Shown: piece by piece, positions 1-7,786 of the stretch
How the letters are laid out: every line of letters begins with the position of its first letter
How positions within the stretch are numbered: the first letter of the stretch is position 1
DNA from: Sandaracinaceae bacterium
Lineage (GTDB): Bacteria > Myxococcota_A > Polyangia > Polyangiales > JADJQN01
Direction: 5' to 3'
NCBI GenBank assembly: GCA_016712745.1
Contig: JADJQN010000001.1
Span: 1,860,001-1,924,000, forward strand
DNA length: 64,000 bases
Notes under the pieces: model-generated
Databases searched by the model: none
The model's input: only the letters and a program-made list of their open reading frames with translations
Told to the model about the DNA's origin: nothing
Position numbers and translations under genes: made by a program

Positions 1-1342
1 GCGTGCAATTCACGCAGGCGCCCCCCGCTGTGCAGTGTGACTCTTGCCCATCACCAAGCTCACATAGAGCTCCAGTCGCGAGGTGTCCGCCACCGAGAAC
101 GCACGTTCCTCCGGCAGCGCAGCTCGTATGCCCCGTCGCGCAACCCACGTTGCAATCGGCGTCCTCAACGCACGACACGCACGTACCCTCAGCGCTACAC
201 ACGTAACCGCCGCCGCAGCTCGTGCCGCCAGCGCACACGTCAAACGGCAAGCAGGAGCTACCGACGGGAGCGATATGTGCCGGTTCGACTGGCGTGCATT
301 GCGCGGCGCCGCTAACGCAACTGAGGGTGCCCTCAAGGCAGTCGAAGAGGCACGCAGCGCCCTCCTCACACGCGATGCAGCTGCCGTAGGGATCGCAAAC
401 GCGCCCGCTGCCACAATTGCTTCCCGCGCGTTTCGTCCATGTTGGCGCGCAGGCGGGCGCCGCGCCTGAACAGTCCCATACCCCGAAAAAACAGGGGTAA
501 TCAGGCGACACGCAAACCGTATCGCAGACAATCGCGGCATCGACCGAAGCCTCGCTCGCGCCGTCGAGAAAGCCTCCATCGCGTGACGAGTCAGACGCGT
601 CGTCGTCGGCCGCGTCGAGGGGGCCTCCGTCGAGCAAGCCTGCATCGATGTCGCGCACAACGAGCGGCTCACAGCCCTCGTCCGGATTGCAGTATTGCGT
701 GTCACCGCAACTATCGGCGAGGATCTCTTCTTCGCAGATCCCATCTGCGCAGATCCCAGCCGCGCACGCCGCTGACGCGTTGCACGCCGTGTCGTCATTG
801 CAGAACAGAGCGGGCGGGCAAAATTCTCGCGTGATGGTTGTGCAGCGAGGATCGACGCACTCGCCAGCGAGGCACTCCGTGAACGCCGGCGAGCCGCCGG
901 GCGCGGGGCAACTTACACTCACGCAGTCGCGCGTAAGATGAACCGTGAGAACGAAACTCGCGTTGAAGGAGACGCGCGTTCGCCGTTCGATGAGCAAGCT
1001 GTGATCGGGACGCAAGAGGCGTACGCGTACCGTGAGCTCACCGAGAGGCAGCGCATCAAAGACGGCGGCGCTGCGCCCGCGGGAATAGCTCTCACCAAAC
1101 TGTGCGATGCGCTCGGGCGCTCGCGCGATTGCTTCCGCACCATCCGCCGCTGGTCGCGGATCGAAGACTTCGGTGACGACGTACGCGAACTCCGGTCCAG
1201 GGACGAGCCCAGTCGCAACGTTGACGCTAAGACGCGGCGAGGTGCTGCAAGCGGCGCTCACTGCGATCATGGCCGCCAGGCCAAAAACACCGCGGGCTCG
1301 GCTCGCAGAACCGAGGTTCGGTGGGCGGAAGGTCGCAAACAT
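1..1342 (-). CDS. Cysteine-rich lipoprotein with Asp-rich linker (3' end beyond the window)
   Basis: The frame is open from an ATG at 1340-1342 to the left edge, about 447 codons, with no stop in the window, so the C terminus is missing. A TAG lies in frame six codons upstream of the ATG, which fixes the start. The first ~35 residues form a signal peptide ending in the lipobox-like VSAAC, so the mature protein should be lipid-anchored in the envelope. A non-cysteine domain follows (about residues 36-125). Then come many short Cys motifs, interrupted by an Asp/Ala/Gly-rich linker (pattern DAGLLDGGPLDAADDD, about residues 210-245), and further Cys-rich EGF-like segments to the edge. This build is typical of myxobacterial surface lipoproteins of unknown function. 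The nearest upstream gene on this strand is a methyltransferase about 215 bp away. Confidence 0.8.
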   Translation of the reverse strand, partial: MFATFRPPNLGSASRARGVFGLAAMIAVSAACSTSPRLSVNVATGLVPGPEFAYVVTEVFDPRPAADGAEAIARAPERIAQFGESYSRGRSAAVFDALPLGELTVRVRLLRPDHSLLIERRTRVSFNASFVLTVHLTRDCVSVSCPAPGGSPAFTECLAGECVDPRCTTITREFCPPALFCNDDTACNASAACAAGICADGICEEEILADSCGDTQYCNPDEGCEPLVVRDIDAGLLDGGPLDAADDDASDSSRDGGFLDGASEASVDAAIVCDTVCVSPDYPCFFGVWDCSGAAPACAPTWTKRAGSNCGSGRVCDPYGSCIACEEGAACLFDCLEGTLSCVSGAAQCTPVEPAHIAPVGSSCLPFDVCAGGTSCGGGYVCSAEGTCVSCVEDADCNVGCATGHTSCAAGGTCVLGGGHLATGALCELGDGQESHCTAGGACVNCT

Positions 1343-1557
1343 GAGACGGCAAGCCTAAGCGAAACCGTCGAGTATGAACAGGAAATCGCGGAAAACCGGC
1401 CCGTTTGCCTCGACCGGGCGGTGGCCATGAGTGCTAGCCCAGACCTCGGCTACGGCGGCGCCGCGCAGGCGGCGCTAGCGCCCGTGATCTTGTTCGCAAT
1501 TAAGAGGTCGGCAGCGCGCGATGGGACGCGAGCGGCAAACGGCATGCGCATACCCGG

Positions 1558-2310
1558 CTACTGCTTCTGCGCGATGAAGAGGTAGTTGAACCCGCGCAAA
1601 AAGAAATTCTGCTCGACTGCGGCCTTGTGATGATTGCCCATCTCAAGCGATTTGTTGTGGCGCACAACCGCAATGGTATCGACCGGCGTGAGTACGCGCG
1701 CGATGAGATCGAAGAGAGCGAAGCCAACCGGCGCGAAGCCTTTTTTCTTCGCGTAAAAATCACACACGTACAAACCGAGATGTCCCCCGGGTCGCAGCAT
1801 GCGAGCGCACTCGCGAATTACTTTTTCCATCTCGCGATAAAACTTGGGATCGTACGCGCTGATCTTCCCGATGCACCGCGGATCGTTTGAGTAGTCGATG
1901 TGATCGCCGTACGGCGGGTCGATGAAGACCAGGTCCGCACTTGCCGATTCAACCGGAAGTTTGCGCGCATCCGCTTGCTCAATGTCCTCGCGAAACGGCG
2001 CCACATCGAAGCCGCGCGCATTGCGCCCGGTGTCATTCGCAACATCGAGAGTCGTACCGGAACCGCACATCGGGTCGATTACAAGGTCGCCCTCTTCGGT
2101 GTAGCGCTGAATCAAGTTCCAAATTACGTAGGACGGTGTCGCACCAACGTAGCGCGAGTCGCCTTGCATCTGATTGCCGTAATGCTGGGACGGATACTCC
2201 CATAGCGTCGTCGTCTGCACGGAAAGAGGCGGCTTACGCGGGCGCTCGAAGCGCTTGGCTTCGGGGCGTTGGACTCGCGATTGAGGTCGGGACGGAGGGC
2301 GCTCGCGCAT
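1558..2310 (-). CDS. Orphan DNA methyltransferase (N6-adenine/N4-cytosine type)
   Basis: The 250-residue protein has the SAM-binding motif DPMCGSGTT at residues 79-87 and the catalytic DPPY at 131-134. These are the signatures of amino-group DNA methyltransferases (N6_N4_Mtase). A basic, Pro/Arg-rich N terminus (residues 1-30) may contact DNA. Motif I precedes DPPY. No restriction endonuclease or specificity subunit is nearby, so it looks like an orphan enzyme for epigenetic marking or regulation rather than part of a restriction system. It starts 15 nt after the MacB-like permease stop on the same strand and is probably co-transcribed with the export operon. RNA methylation by a related fold is possible but less likely. 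Target site unknown. Confidence 0.8.
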   Translation of the reverse strand: MRERPPSRPQSRVQRPEAKRFERPRKPPLSVQTTTLWEYPSQHYGNQMQGDSRYVGATPSYVIWNLIQRYTEEGDLVIDPMCGSGTTLDVANDTGRNARGFDVAPFREDIEQADARKLPVESASADLVFIDPPYGDHIDYSNDPRCIGKISAYDPKFYREMEKVIRECARMLRPGGHLGLYVCDFYAKKKGFAPVGFALFDLIARVLTPVDTIAVVRHNKSLEMGNHHKAAVEQNFFLRGFNYLFIAQKQ

Positions 2311-2325
2311 GAGGCCGCTACGATA

Positions 2326-3531
2326 TTACTCGTAGCGGAGTGCGTCGATGGGATTCAGCTTCGCGGCTTTGCGCGCCGGGAAGTAGCCAAAAGCGATGCC
2401 CACCATCCCCGAGAAGACGAACGCAACGACCACAATCTGAGGAATGAAGACAAAGGGAAGCTTCAATGCATGCGCGGCCAGATACGAGCCGCCAAGACCG
2501 AGCGCAATGCCAAGCACGCCGCCGAGCGTCGATAAGACCGTGGCCTCAACGAGAAACTGCAAGAGCACCTCGCTCGCGCGCGCGCCGATAGCCAATCGCA
2601 GACCGATCTCGCGCGTTCGCTCGGTCACTGAGACAAGCATGATGTTCATGATGCCAATGCCGCCGACGAGAAGGCTCACCGAAGCGATAGCGCCAAGCAG
2701 CGCGGTCAAGACGCCGGTTGCTTTTGATGCGAGGTCTGAAATCTCTTTGGTGTCGCGCACAATGACATCGCCTTCACCGTCCTCGGGAATGCCGCGCCGC
2801 TGTCGCATCAAGGCCTCGACACCCCGCTGCACGTTCGAGGTCTCGGTGCTCTCACTCGCCGACACATACATCACGCCGACGTCGGTGTTACCCGCCACTC
2901 GCCGATGAAAAGTCGCGAGCGGAATGGCGACAAAATCGTCTTGGTCGTCGCCGAACGTCGAACGCCCCTTTTCGGTGAGCACTCCAATCACTTCAAACGA
3001 AACGTTTCCCGCGCGCACTTGCGCTCCGAGCGGATCTTGATTTCCGAAAAGTTCGCGGCGGGGCGTCGCGCCCAGAATGCACACCGGCGCACCCGTGAGA
3101 AGCTCGGAGTCGGTGAAGCGCCGCCCTGTCGCTATCCCCCACTCGCGCACTTCGAAGTAGTTGTTGGTCGTCCCGGTGATGCCGGTGCGCCAGTTCTTAT
3201 TTCCATACACGACCAGGGCCGAACGGCCGGCTGCAGCCGCGACGTTCGCAACACCCGCAACCTCTTCGAGTACCGCGCGCGCGTCATCAACCCGTAGCGG
3301 CGGAGCGCTTGTCACGGTCGTGGTGCGGCGTGCACTCCCTGGAAAAACGAAAAGAAGATTCTTCCCGAGACTCGCGATGTCCGACGTGATGCGGGCCGTT
3401 GCACCCTGCCCCAAGGTGACCATCGCAATGACCGCGGCGACGCCGATGATCACGCCGAGCGTGGTGAGGATCGAGCGCAACGTATTGCGACGGATCTCGC
3501 GGAATGACATGAGCAAGGTGGACCAAAACAT
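2326..3531 (-). CDS. MacB-type ABC transporter permease
   Basis: A 401-residue protein with the MacB/FtsX layout: one N-terminal membrane segment (about residues 20-42), a long periplasmic MacB_PCD domain (about 45-240), and three C-terminal membrane segments within the FtsX domain (about 275-395). The FtsX signature around GGIGIMNIMLVSVTERTREI is present. Such permeases act as mechanotransmission exporters in the inner membrane with an ATPase and a periplasmic adaptor. The start overlaps the ATPase stop by one base (TGATG at 3529-3533), which suggests translational coupling. No ATPase domain is fused, so this is the split MacB arrangement. Substrate (peptide, lipoprotein or macrolide-like) cannot be read from the sequence. 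Confidence 0.9.
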   Translation of the reverse strand: MFWSTLLMSFREIRRNTLRSILTTLGVIIGVAAVIAMVTLGQGATARITSDIASLGKNLLFVFPGSARRTTTVTSAPPLRVDDARAVLEEVAGVANVAAAAGRSALVVYGNKNWRTGITGTTNNYFEVREWGIATGRRFTDSELLTGAPVCILGATPRRELFGNQDPLGAQVRAGNVSFEVIGVLTEKGRSTFGDDQDDFVAIPLATFHRRVAGNTDVGVMYVSASESTETSNVQRGVEALMRQRRGIPEDGEGDVIVRDTKEISDLASKATGVLTALLGAIASVSLLVGGIGIMNIMLVSVTERTREIGLRLAIGARASEVLLQFLVEATVLSTLGGVLGIALGLGGSYLAAHALKLPFVFIPQIVVVAFVFSGMVGIAFGYFPARKAAKLNPIDALRYE

Positions 3532-4235
3532 CAGGCAGGCCTCGCGTTCATTTCGTCCGAAAGCAATCGCCCGTCTTTGAATTGCACGATGCGCTGCGCA
3601 AAGCTCGCCATATGCGCGTCGTGCGTGACCATGATGATCGTAATGCCGCGCTCGGCGTTCAGACGCACCAAGAGACGCATGATCTCGTCGCTGCGCTGAG
3701 AATCGAGATTGCCGGTCGGCTCGTCGGCAAGAAGCACCGCCGGGTTGGTGACCATCGCCCGGGCAATCGCCACGCGTTGCTGCTGTCCTCCGGAAAGCTC
3801 ATTCGGAGCATGGGTCTCGCGGCCAGCCAAACCGACCATGCCAAGAGCTTCAATCGCGCGGGCGCGGCGGTCCTTGGCTCTCACCCCGCGATAGATGAGC
3901 GGAAGCTCGACGTTCTCGCGCGCGTTGGTACGCGCAAGCAGGTTGAACCCTTGAAAGACAAAGCCCAGATAGTTGCGACGCAAAAGAGCGCGCTGCTCCA
4001 TCGAGAGGCGCCCAACTTCGACGCCGCGAAAGAGGTGGTCCCCCGATGTCGGAACGTCCAAGCAGCCAAGCATATTCATGCACGTGGACTTGCCTGAGCC
4101 ACTCGCTCCCATCACCGCAAGGAACTGCCCTTCGGGAATCGTCAGATGCAGCCCATCGAGCGCGCGCACTTCCGCGTCGCCCTTGCCGTAAATCTTCGTG
4201 ACGTTGATCAGCTCAATGAGCGGCGCCGAGCTCAT
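3531..4235 (-). CDS. MacB/LolD-type ABC transporter ATP-binding protein
   Basis: A 234-residue ATPase of the LolD/MacB class. Walker A is GASGSGKST at residues 43-51, the signature is LSGGQQQR, Walker B is VLLADEP, and the D-loop is GNLD. The chosen start is the ATG at 4233-4235 (MSSAPLIELI), because it overlaps the adaptor stop as ATGA (4232-4235) and matches the length of the family. A longer frame exists upstream but lies inside the adaptor gene. It energises export by the downstream MacB-like permease, with which it shares a 1-nt overlap. Confidence 0.93.
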   Translation of the reverse strand: MSSAPLIELINVTKIYGKGDAEVRALDGLHLTIPEGQFLAVMGASGSGKSTCMNMLGCLDVPTSGDHLFRGVEVGRLSMEQRALLRRNYLGFVFQGFNLLARTNARENVELPLIYRGVRAKDRRARAIEALGMVGLAGRETHAPNELSGGQQQRVAIARAMVTNPAVLLADEPTGNLDSQRSDEIMRLLVRLNAERGITIIMVTHDAHMASFAQRIVQFKDGRLLSDEMNARPA

Positions 4236-5461
4236 GGCGCACGTCGCACATCCACAATGAGCTGCATGCCCGCAGTGACCGCGCCGCTGCGCACTTCGGT
4301 TACGCGCCCATCCGACACGCCCGTCTGCACCGCTACGGCGACGGGTTGCCCGTTGCGCGCGACCCAAACGTGGCGGTCGCTGCCCAAACGCTTGCGCACC
4401 TCTTCCATATCAAAGCCTGTCGGCACGAAACGTAAGGCCGCATTGGGAACGACGAGCACGTCCGCATGACGGTCCGCAACGATGCTCACCGTCGCAGTCA
4501 TACCTGGCCGCAACAGGCGTTCCTGATTATCGACGAGCAATACGCCCTCGTAGCTCACGACGTTCTGCACGCTGCGTGCGGCGTTGCGAAGCTCAACGAG
4601 GCGCGAGCTGAACGAGCGACCGGGGTATGCGGCGACTGTAAAGGTTGCTGCCTGACCTTCGTGTACACGGCCTACGTCTGCCTCATCGACATCGACATGC
4701 AACTCCATGCGCGTGATGTCCTCCGCCAACGTCAGGAGCACGGGCGTCTGGAACGATCCGTTCACCGTTTGCCCCGGCTCGACGGTGCGATCCAAAACCA
4801 CGCCGTCGATTGGCGAATGAATAATGCTCTTTGCGAGCTGCGTCTGCGCGCTCGACACATTGGCCTGCGCTACGCGCTCTTGTGCGCGGGCGCTCGCGAG
4901 CGCTGCATTGCCACGCGCCAAGGCCGCGCGCGCCGTGTCCAGGTCCGCTTGCGATGCGATGTGTTGGGCGGCAAGTCTTTCGATGCGTGCCGCGCTCTGG
5001 TTGGCTTCGGCTAGCGTTGCTTGCGCCTGCTGCACCGCCGCGCGAGCCAACGCAAGGTTGGCTGTCGCTTCATTGACGCGAGCGCGCAATTGCTCCGGAT
5101 CAAGCTCGACCAAGACCTGCCCGCGGACGACGCGGTCGTTGAAGTTGACGTTCACGCTCTGCACGCGACCCGACACCTCCGTGCCGACCTGCACAGTATT
5201 CATCGCACGCAGCGTGCCCGTCGCGGTCACGACGACGGTCACATCTGAGCGTCGCGCCTGCACATAAGTGTAGGTTGGGGCACTCGCCAACCGCGCTTTC
5301 TTGAAATAGACGACTGCGCCAAAAATCAGGGCGCCTGCGGCCGCTAGAATGAGAAGGCGGACGATCCACTTGCGTGCGCCCGACTTCTTCGCCATTCCGA
5401 GCGTGCGGATGACATCCGGATCAGCTTCCCGCGTAGAGGACGAATTTTCCGGAGTCGACAC
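4232..5461 (-). CDS. MacA/HlyD-type periplasmic adaptor (membrane fusion protein)
   Basis: A 409-residue protein with an N-terminal membrane anchor (about residues 30-52), then a biotinyl-lipoyl-like half motif, a long alpha-helical hairpin rich in Ala/Gln (about residues 125-205), the second lipoyl half (around SIIHSPIDGVVLDRTVEPGQ) and beta-barrel domains. This is the standard adaptor (MFP) architecture that links an inner-membrane exporter to an outer-membrane channel. It is first in a three-gene export unit (adaptor, ATPase, permease) with overlapping junctions. No TolC-like gene is in the window, so the outer-membrane partner must be encoded elsewhere. Confidence 0.92.
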   Translation of the reverse strand: MSTPENSSSTREADPDVIRTLGMAKKSGARKWIVRLLILAAAGALIFGAVVYFKKARLASAPTYTYVQARRSDVTVVVTATGTLRAMNTVQVGTEVSGRVQSVNVNFNDRVVRGQVLVELDPEQLRARVNEATANLALARAAVQQAQATLAEANQSAARIERLAAQHIASQADLDTARAALARGNAALASARAQERVAQANVSSAQTQLAKSIIHSPIDGVVLDRTVEPGQTVNGSFQTPVLLTLAEDITRMELHVDVDEADVGRVHEGQAATFTVAAYPGRSFSSRLVELRNAARSVQNVVSYEGVLLVDNQERLLRPGMTATVSIVADRHADVLVVPNAALRFVPTGFDMEEVRKRLGSDRHVWVARNGQPVAVAVQTGVSDGRVTEVRSGAVTAGMQLIVDVRRAP

Positions 5462-5512
5462 GGGTGCATCTTGGTGCGCTTCCCCTGCTTTGAAAAGGCC
5501 CCCAACACTTCT

Positions 5513-6328
5513 TTACGAATGGGGAATCCGCACCGTGATCACGTGACGAATGGACCCCCGCGGCGGCAACACGCGCACTTCGTCTTCCTGCCGCCACGCC
5601 GCGCCGGTGCTTGGCCCGCCGTCTAAGTTGAGGGCATTCTCACATCCGAGGCGCTGCAACGTCTGGGCGAAGGACTGCAGCGTCGGCCCGTCAGCGCCAC
5701 GCACGTTCTCGCTTCGCGCAATGTAGACATCAAGCTCGCGTCCACCGTTGCGCAGACACAGCGCCGTTCGATCGGCGCGATGTCCGTCGTCGGAGCGAAT
5801 GTTCACCGCGCGATCCACGACAAGGCGCGGTTTGCACTGCATGCCAAACTCGACACCCCACAACATTGCGGGCAGGAAAGTCTCGCCGTCGTGAAGCGTT
5901 CCCACGCCATTGTGTATCGTGAGGATCCCGCCGCCTAGGTTGCGCGTGTAAGGAGCAACCGTACGACCGCCGGCAATCACCAGCCCTTCGGGACGCATGC
6001 GCATGTCGAAGTAACCACCGTTGACCACAAGCGCTGCCCGCTCGCGCTCGAGCACCGGCGAAATTTCCCGCGTCATTCCAACATCGGTGATGCCAAGCTC
6101 AGCCCGGTTAAGCGGGATATGGAAGGCGTGCAAGCGGTAGGAATCGCCGCCCGCGATGGGGTGCACGGTAACTTCGGGACGCAAGCCTGGGGCAGGCGCG
6201 CGCTGCGGCGTGTGCTGGGCTCGCTGCGCGCGTTGCCCGCGCTGAGCTGTCACGCCTGCCGTTCCGACGATCAAACACACGGAGACGAGTGCTAGAGCTC
6301 GGCCGGGTGTGATCCATCGCGCACGCAT
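5513..6328 (-). CDS. Secreted phosphodiester glycosidase (NAGPA)-like protein
   Basis: 271 residues with a signal peptide (about residues 1-28) followed by a Gln/Arg/Ala-rich spacer. The domain matches the NAGPA/phosphodiester glycosidase family (formerly DUF2233): NGGYF at 103-107, the RTALC segment, and a C-terminal NLDGGPST motif. Members cleave phosphodiester-linked sugars, or act on exopolysaccharide or cell-wall polymers, outside the cytoplasm. It lies between the export operon and ompA on the same strand, with about 50 bp to one and 80 bp to the other. The substrate is unknown. Confidence 0.85.
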   Translation of the reverse strand: MRARWITPGRALALVSVCLIVGTAGVTAQRGQRAQRAQHTPQRAPAPGLRPEVTVHPIAGGDSYRLHAFHIPLNRAELGITDVGMTREISPVLERERAALVVNGGYFDMRMRPEGLVIAGGRTVAPYTRNLGGGILTIHNGVGTLHDGETFLPAMLWGVEFGMQCKPRLVVDRAVNIRSDDGHRADRTALCLRNGGRELDVYIARSENVRGADGPTLQSFAQTLQRLGCENALNLDGGPSTGAAWRQEDEVRVLPPRGSIRHVITVRIPHS

Positions 6329-6409
6329 CTGATTTATTTAGCACAAAGCGCGACGACGCGCGTCGGCCGAGTTAGGCGTGGTTCGTTACGGCGCGCGTTA
6401 CGGCTTGCG

Positions 6410-7786
6410 TTACGGCGTGGCAGGCGCGACCGGCGCGTCCTCTTGCGGAATCACGACGATTTCAACGCGTCGATTGCGCTGATGCGAGACTGCGCTCGTC
6501 TGGCGGTCGCGAAGGTGCGTCGAGCCGTAGCCGACCGAGTCAATCTTGTCGGCGGGAATGCCAATGCGCACGAGCTCAGTGCGGACGTTTGCCGCGCGGC
6601 GCTCGCTGAGCTCCTGATTGAAGACCGCGTCGCCGCGAGCGTCGGAGTGGCCTTCAACGCGAATACGCGTCCATTCCGGATGCTGACGGAACAAGCGTAC
6701 GACCGCTTCAAGCACCGGCGTGGCCGTGCTGTGCACGCGCGCTCGCTCGAAATCGAAGAGCACTGTCTCTTCCAAAATCACGCGGTCGCCGCGGAACTCG
6801 ATGAGGCCTTCATCGGGGCAGCCATCTTGGTCGTCGACGCCGTTGATGACCTCAGCTTCGTTCGGGCAGCGATCGACGGTGTCGAGGATGTGATCATCGT
6901 CGTTGTCGGTCTCCGGGCAGCCGTCTTCGTCTTGCCACTCGTCGCGATCCTCTGCCACCAGCGGGCATTGGTCTGCGCCATCGAGAACGAGGTCGTGATC
7001 ATTGTCCTGCTCGGGACATCCATCTTCATCCTCGAACTGGTCCATATCTTCCGCTTCTTCGCGGCAATGGTCGTCGGGATCGCGAATGCCGTCGTGGTCG
7101 GTGTCAGGTATGTCCGGCGTCACTTCTGGCGTGGGCTCGGGCGCAAGCACGTCGTGGGTCGGCTCGACGGGAACCGGCCGCGGGTCCGCGAACACGAACT
7201 CAGCCCCGAGCATCACGAGATGGGCATCGCGCTCATCGAGGCCAGCATCCGATTGCAAGACATGGATATAACGAGCCACGGGACCGATATCGAGCTTCGC
7301 TAACTCGAAGTTGTAGCCAATCGCTCCTTCGAACGTGGGGCACACCGCCGTTCCCGTTAGCGCTGCGCCAAGATCCACTTCGAAGTACAAACCCGTTCCG
7401 CGACGGCCGTGGTCTGGCTGAAAACCTGCGGTGCGCAAACGCGCCGCGAAGGTCAGTGACGAAAGGCCACCCAGTCCTGGGTCTTTGAATCCCGGTCCCG
7501 GCGGATCCCCACTCGACAGCAAGCCCAAACGCAGGCGCGCGCCTAAGAGTAGATACGGAGTAATCGAGCGATAGGCGCCGCCGGCGATCGTGCCGCCTGG
7601 GCCAAACCAGTCACTTTGCGGGGCCCCGATTGGCATGTCGACGCCGGCTTCGCCGGTGAAAACAAATGCCTCGCGAACAGGCTCCTGCGCGGATGCACGA
7701 GCGTCGAATCCGAACGCTGACGCGCCGAGGAATAAACACAGGCAGGTCGCCCACGCAAAACTCCTCGTGTACCCTCGCGACCCCAT
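6410..7786 (-). CDS. OmpA-family protein with thrombospondin type-3 repeats
   Basis: 458 residues. A signal peptide (about 1-36) is followed by an outer-membrane beta-barrel-like region (about 40-210). A Pro/Glu-rich hinge leads into three calcium-binding thrombospondin type-3 repeats of the DxDxDGI..DxDDxC kind (about 230-330), then an OmpA peptidoglycan-binding domain (about 340-445, with VEGHSDARGD and RRAANV). It should anchor the outer membrane to peptidoglycan. I start it at the ATG at 7784-7786 because the signal peptide begins there. Another ATG lies 10 codons upstream (MLIGTDKIR). The start overlaps the ATG of the divergent peptidase gene within a single CATG (7784-7787), so each gene's promoter must lie inside the other gene. 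Confidence 0.9.
   Translation of the reverse strand: MGSRGYTRSFAWATCLCLFLGASAFGFDARASAQEPVREAFVFTGEAGVDMPIGAPQSDWFGPGGTIAGGAYRSITPYLLLGARLRLGLLSSGDPPGPGFKDPGLGGLSSLTFAARLRTAGFQPDHGRRGTGLYFEVDLGAALTGTAVCPTFEGAIGYNFELAKLDIGPVARYIHVLQSDAGLDERDAHLVMLGAEFVFADPRPVPVEPTHDVLAPEPTPEVTPDIPDTDHDGIRDPDDHCREEAEDMDQFEDEDGCPEQDNDHDLVLDGADQCPLVAEDRDEWQDEDGCPETDNDDDHILDTVDRCPNEAEVINGVDDQDGCPDEGLIEFRGDRVILEETVLFDFERARVHSTATPVLEAVVRLFRQHPEWTRIRVEGHSDARGDAVFNQELSERRAANVRTELVRIGIPADKIDSVGYGSTHLRDRQTSAVSHQRNRRVEIVVIPQEDAPVAPATP

Noticed and set aside
938..1585. A plus-strand frame of 215 codons at the left end
   Set aside because: It is mostly opposite the N-terminal part of the Cys-rich lipoprotein, which has a proper signal peptide and composition on the minus strand.
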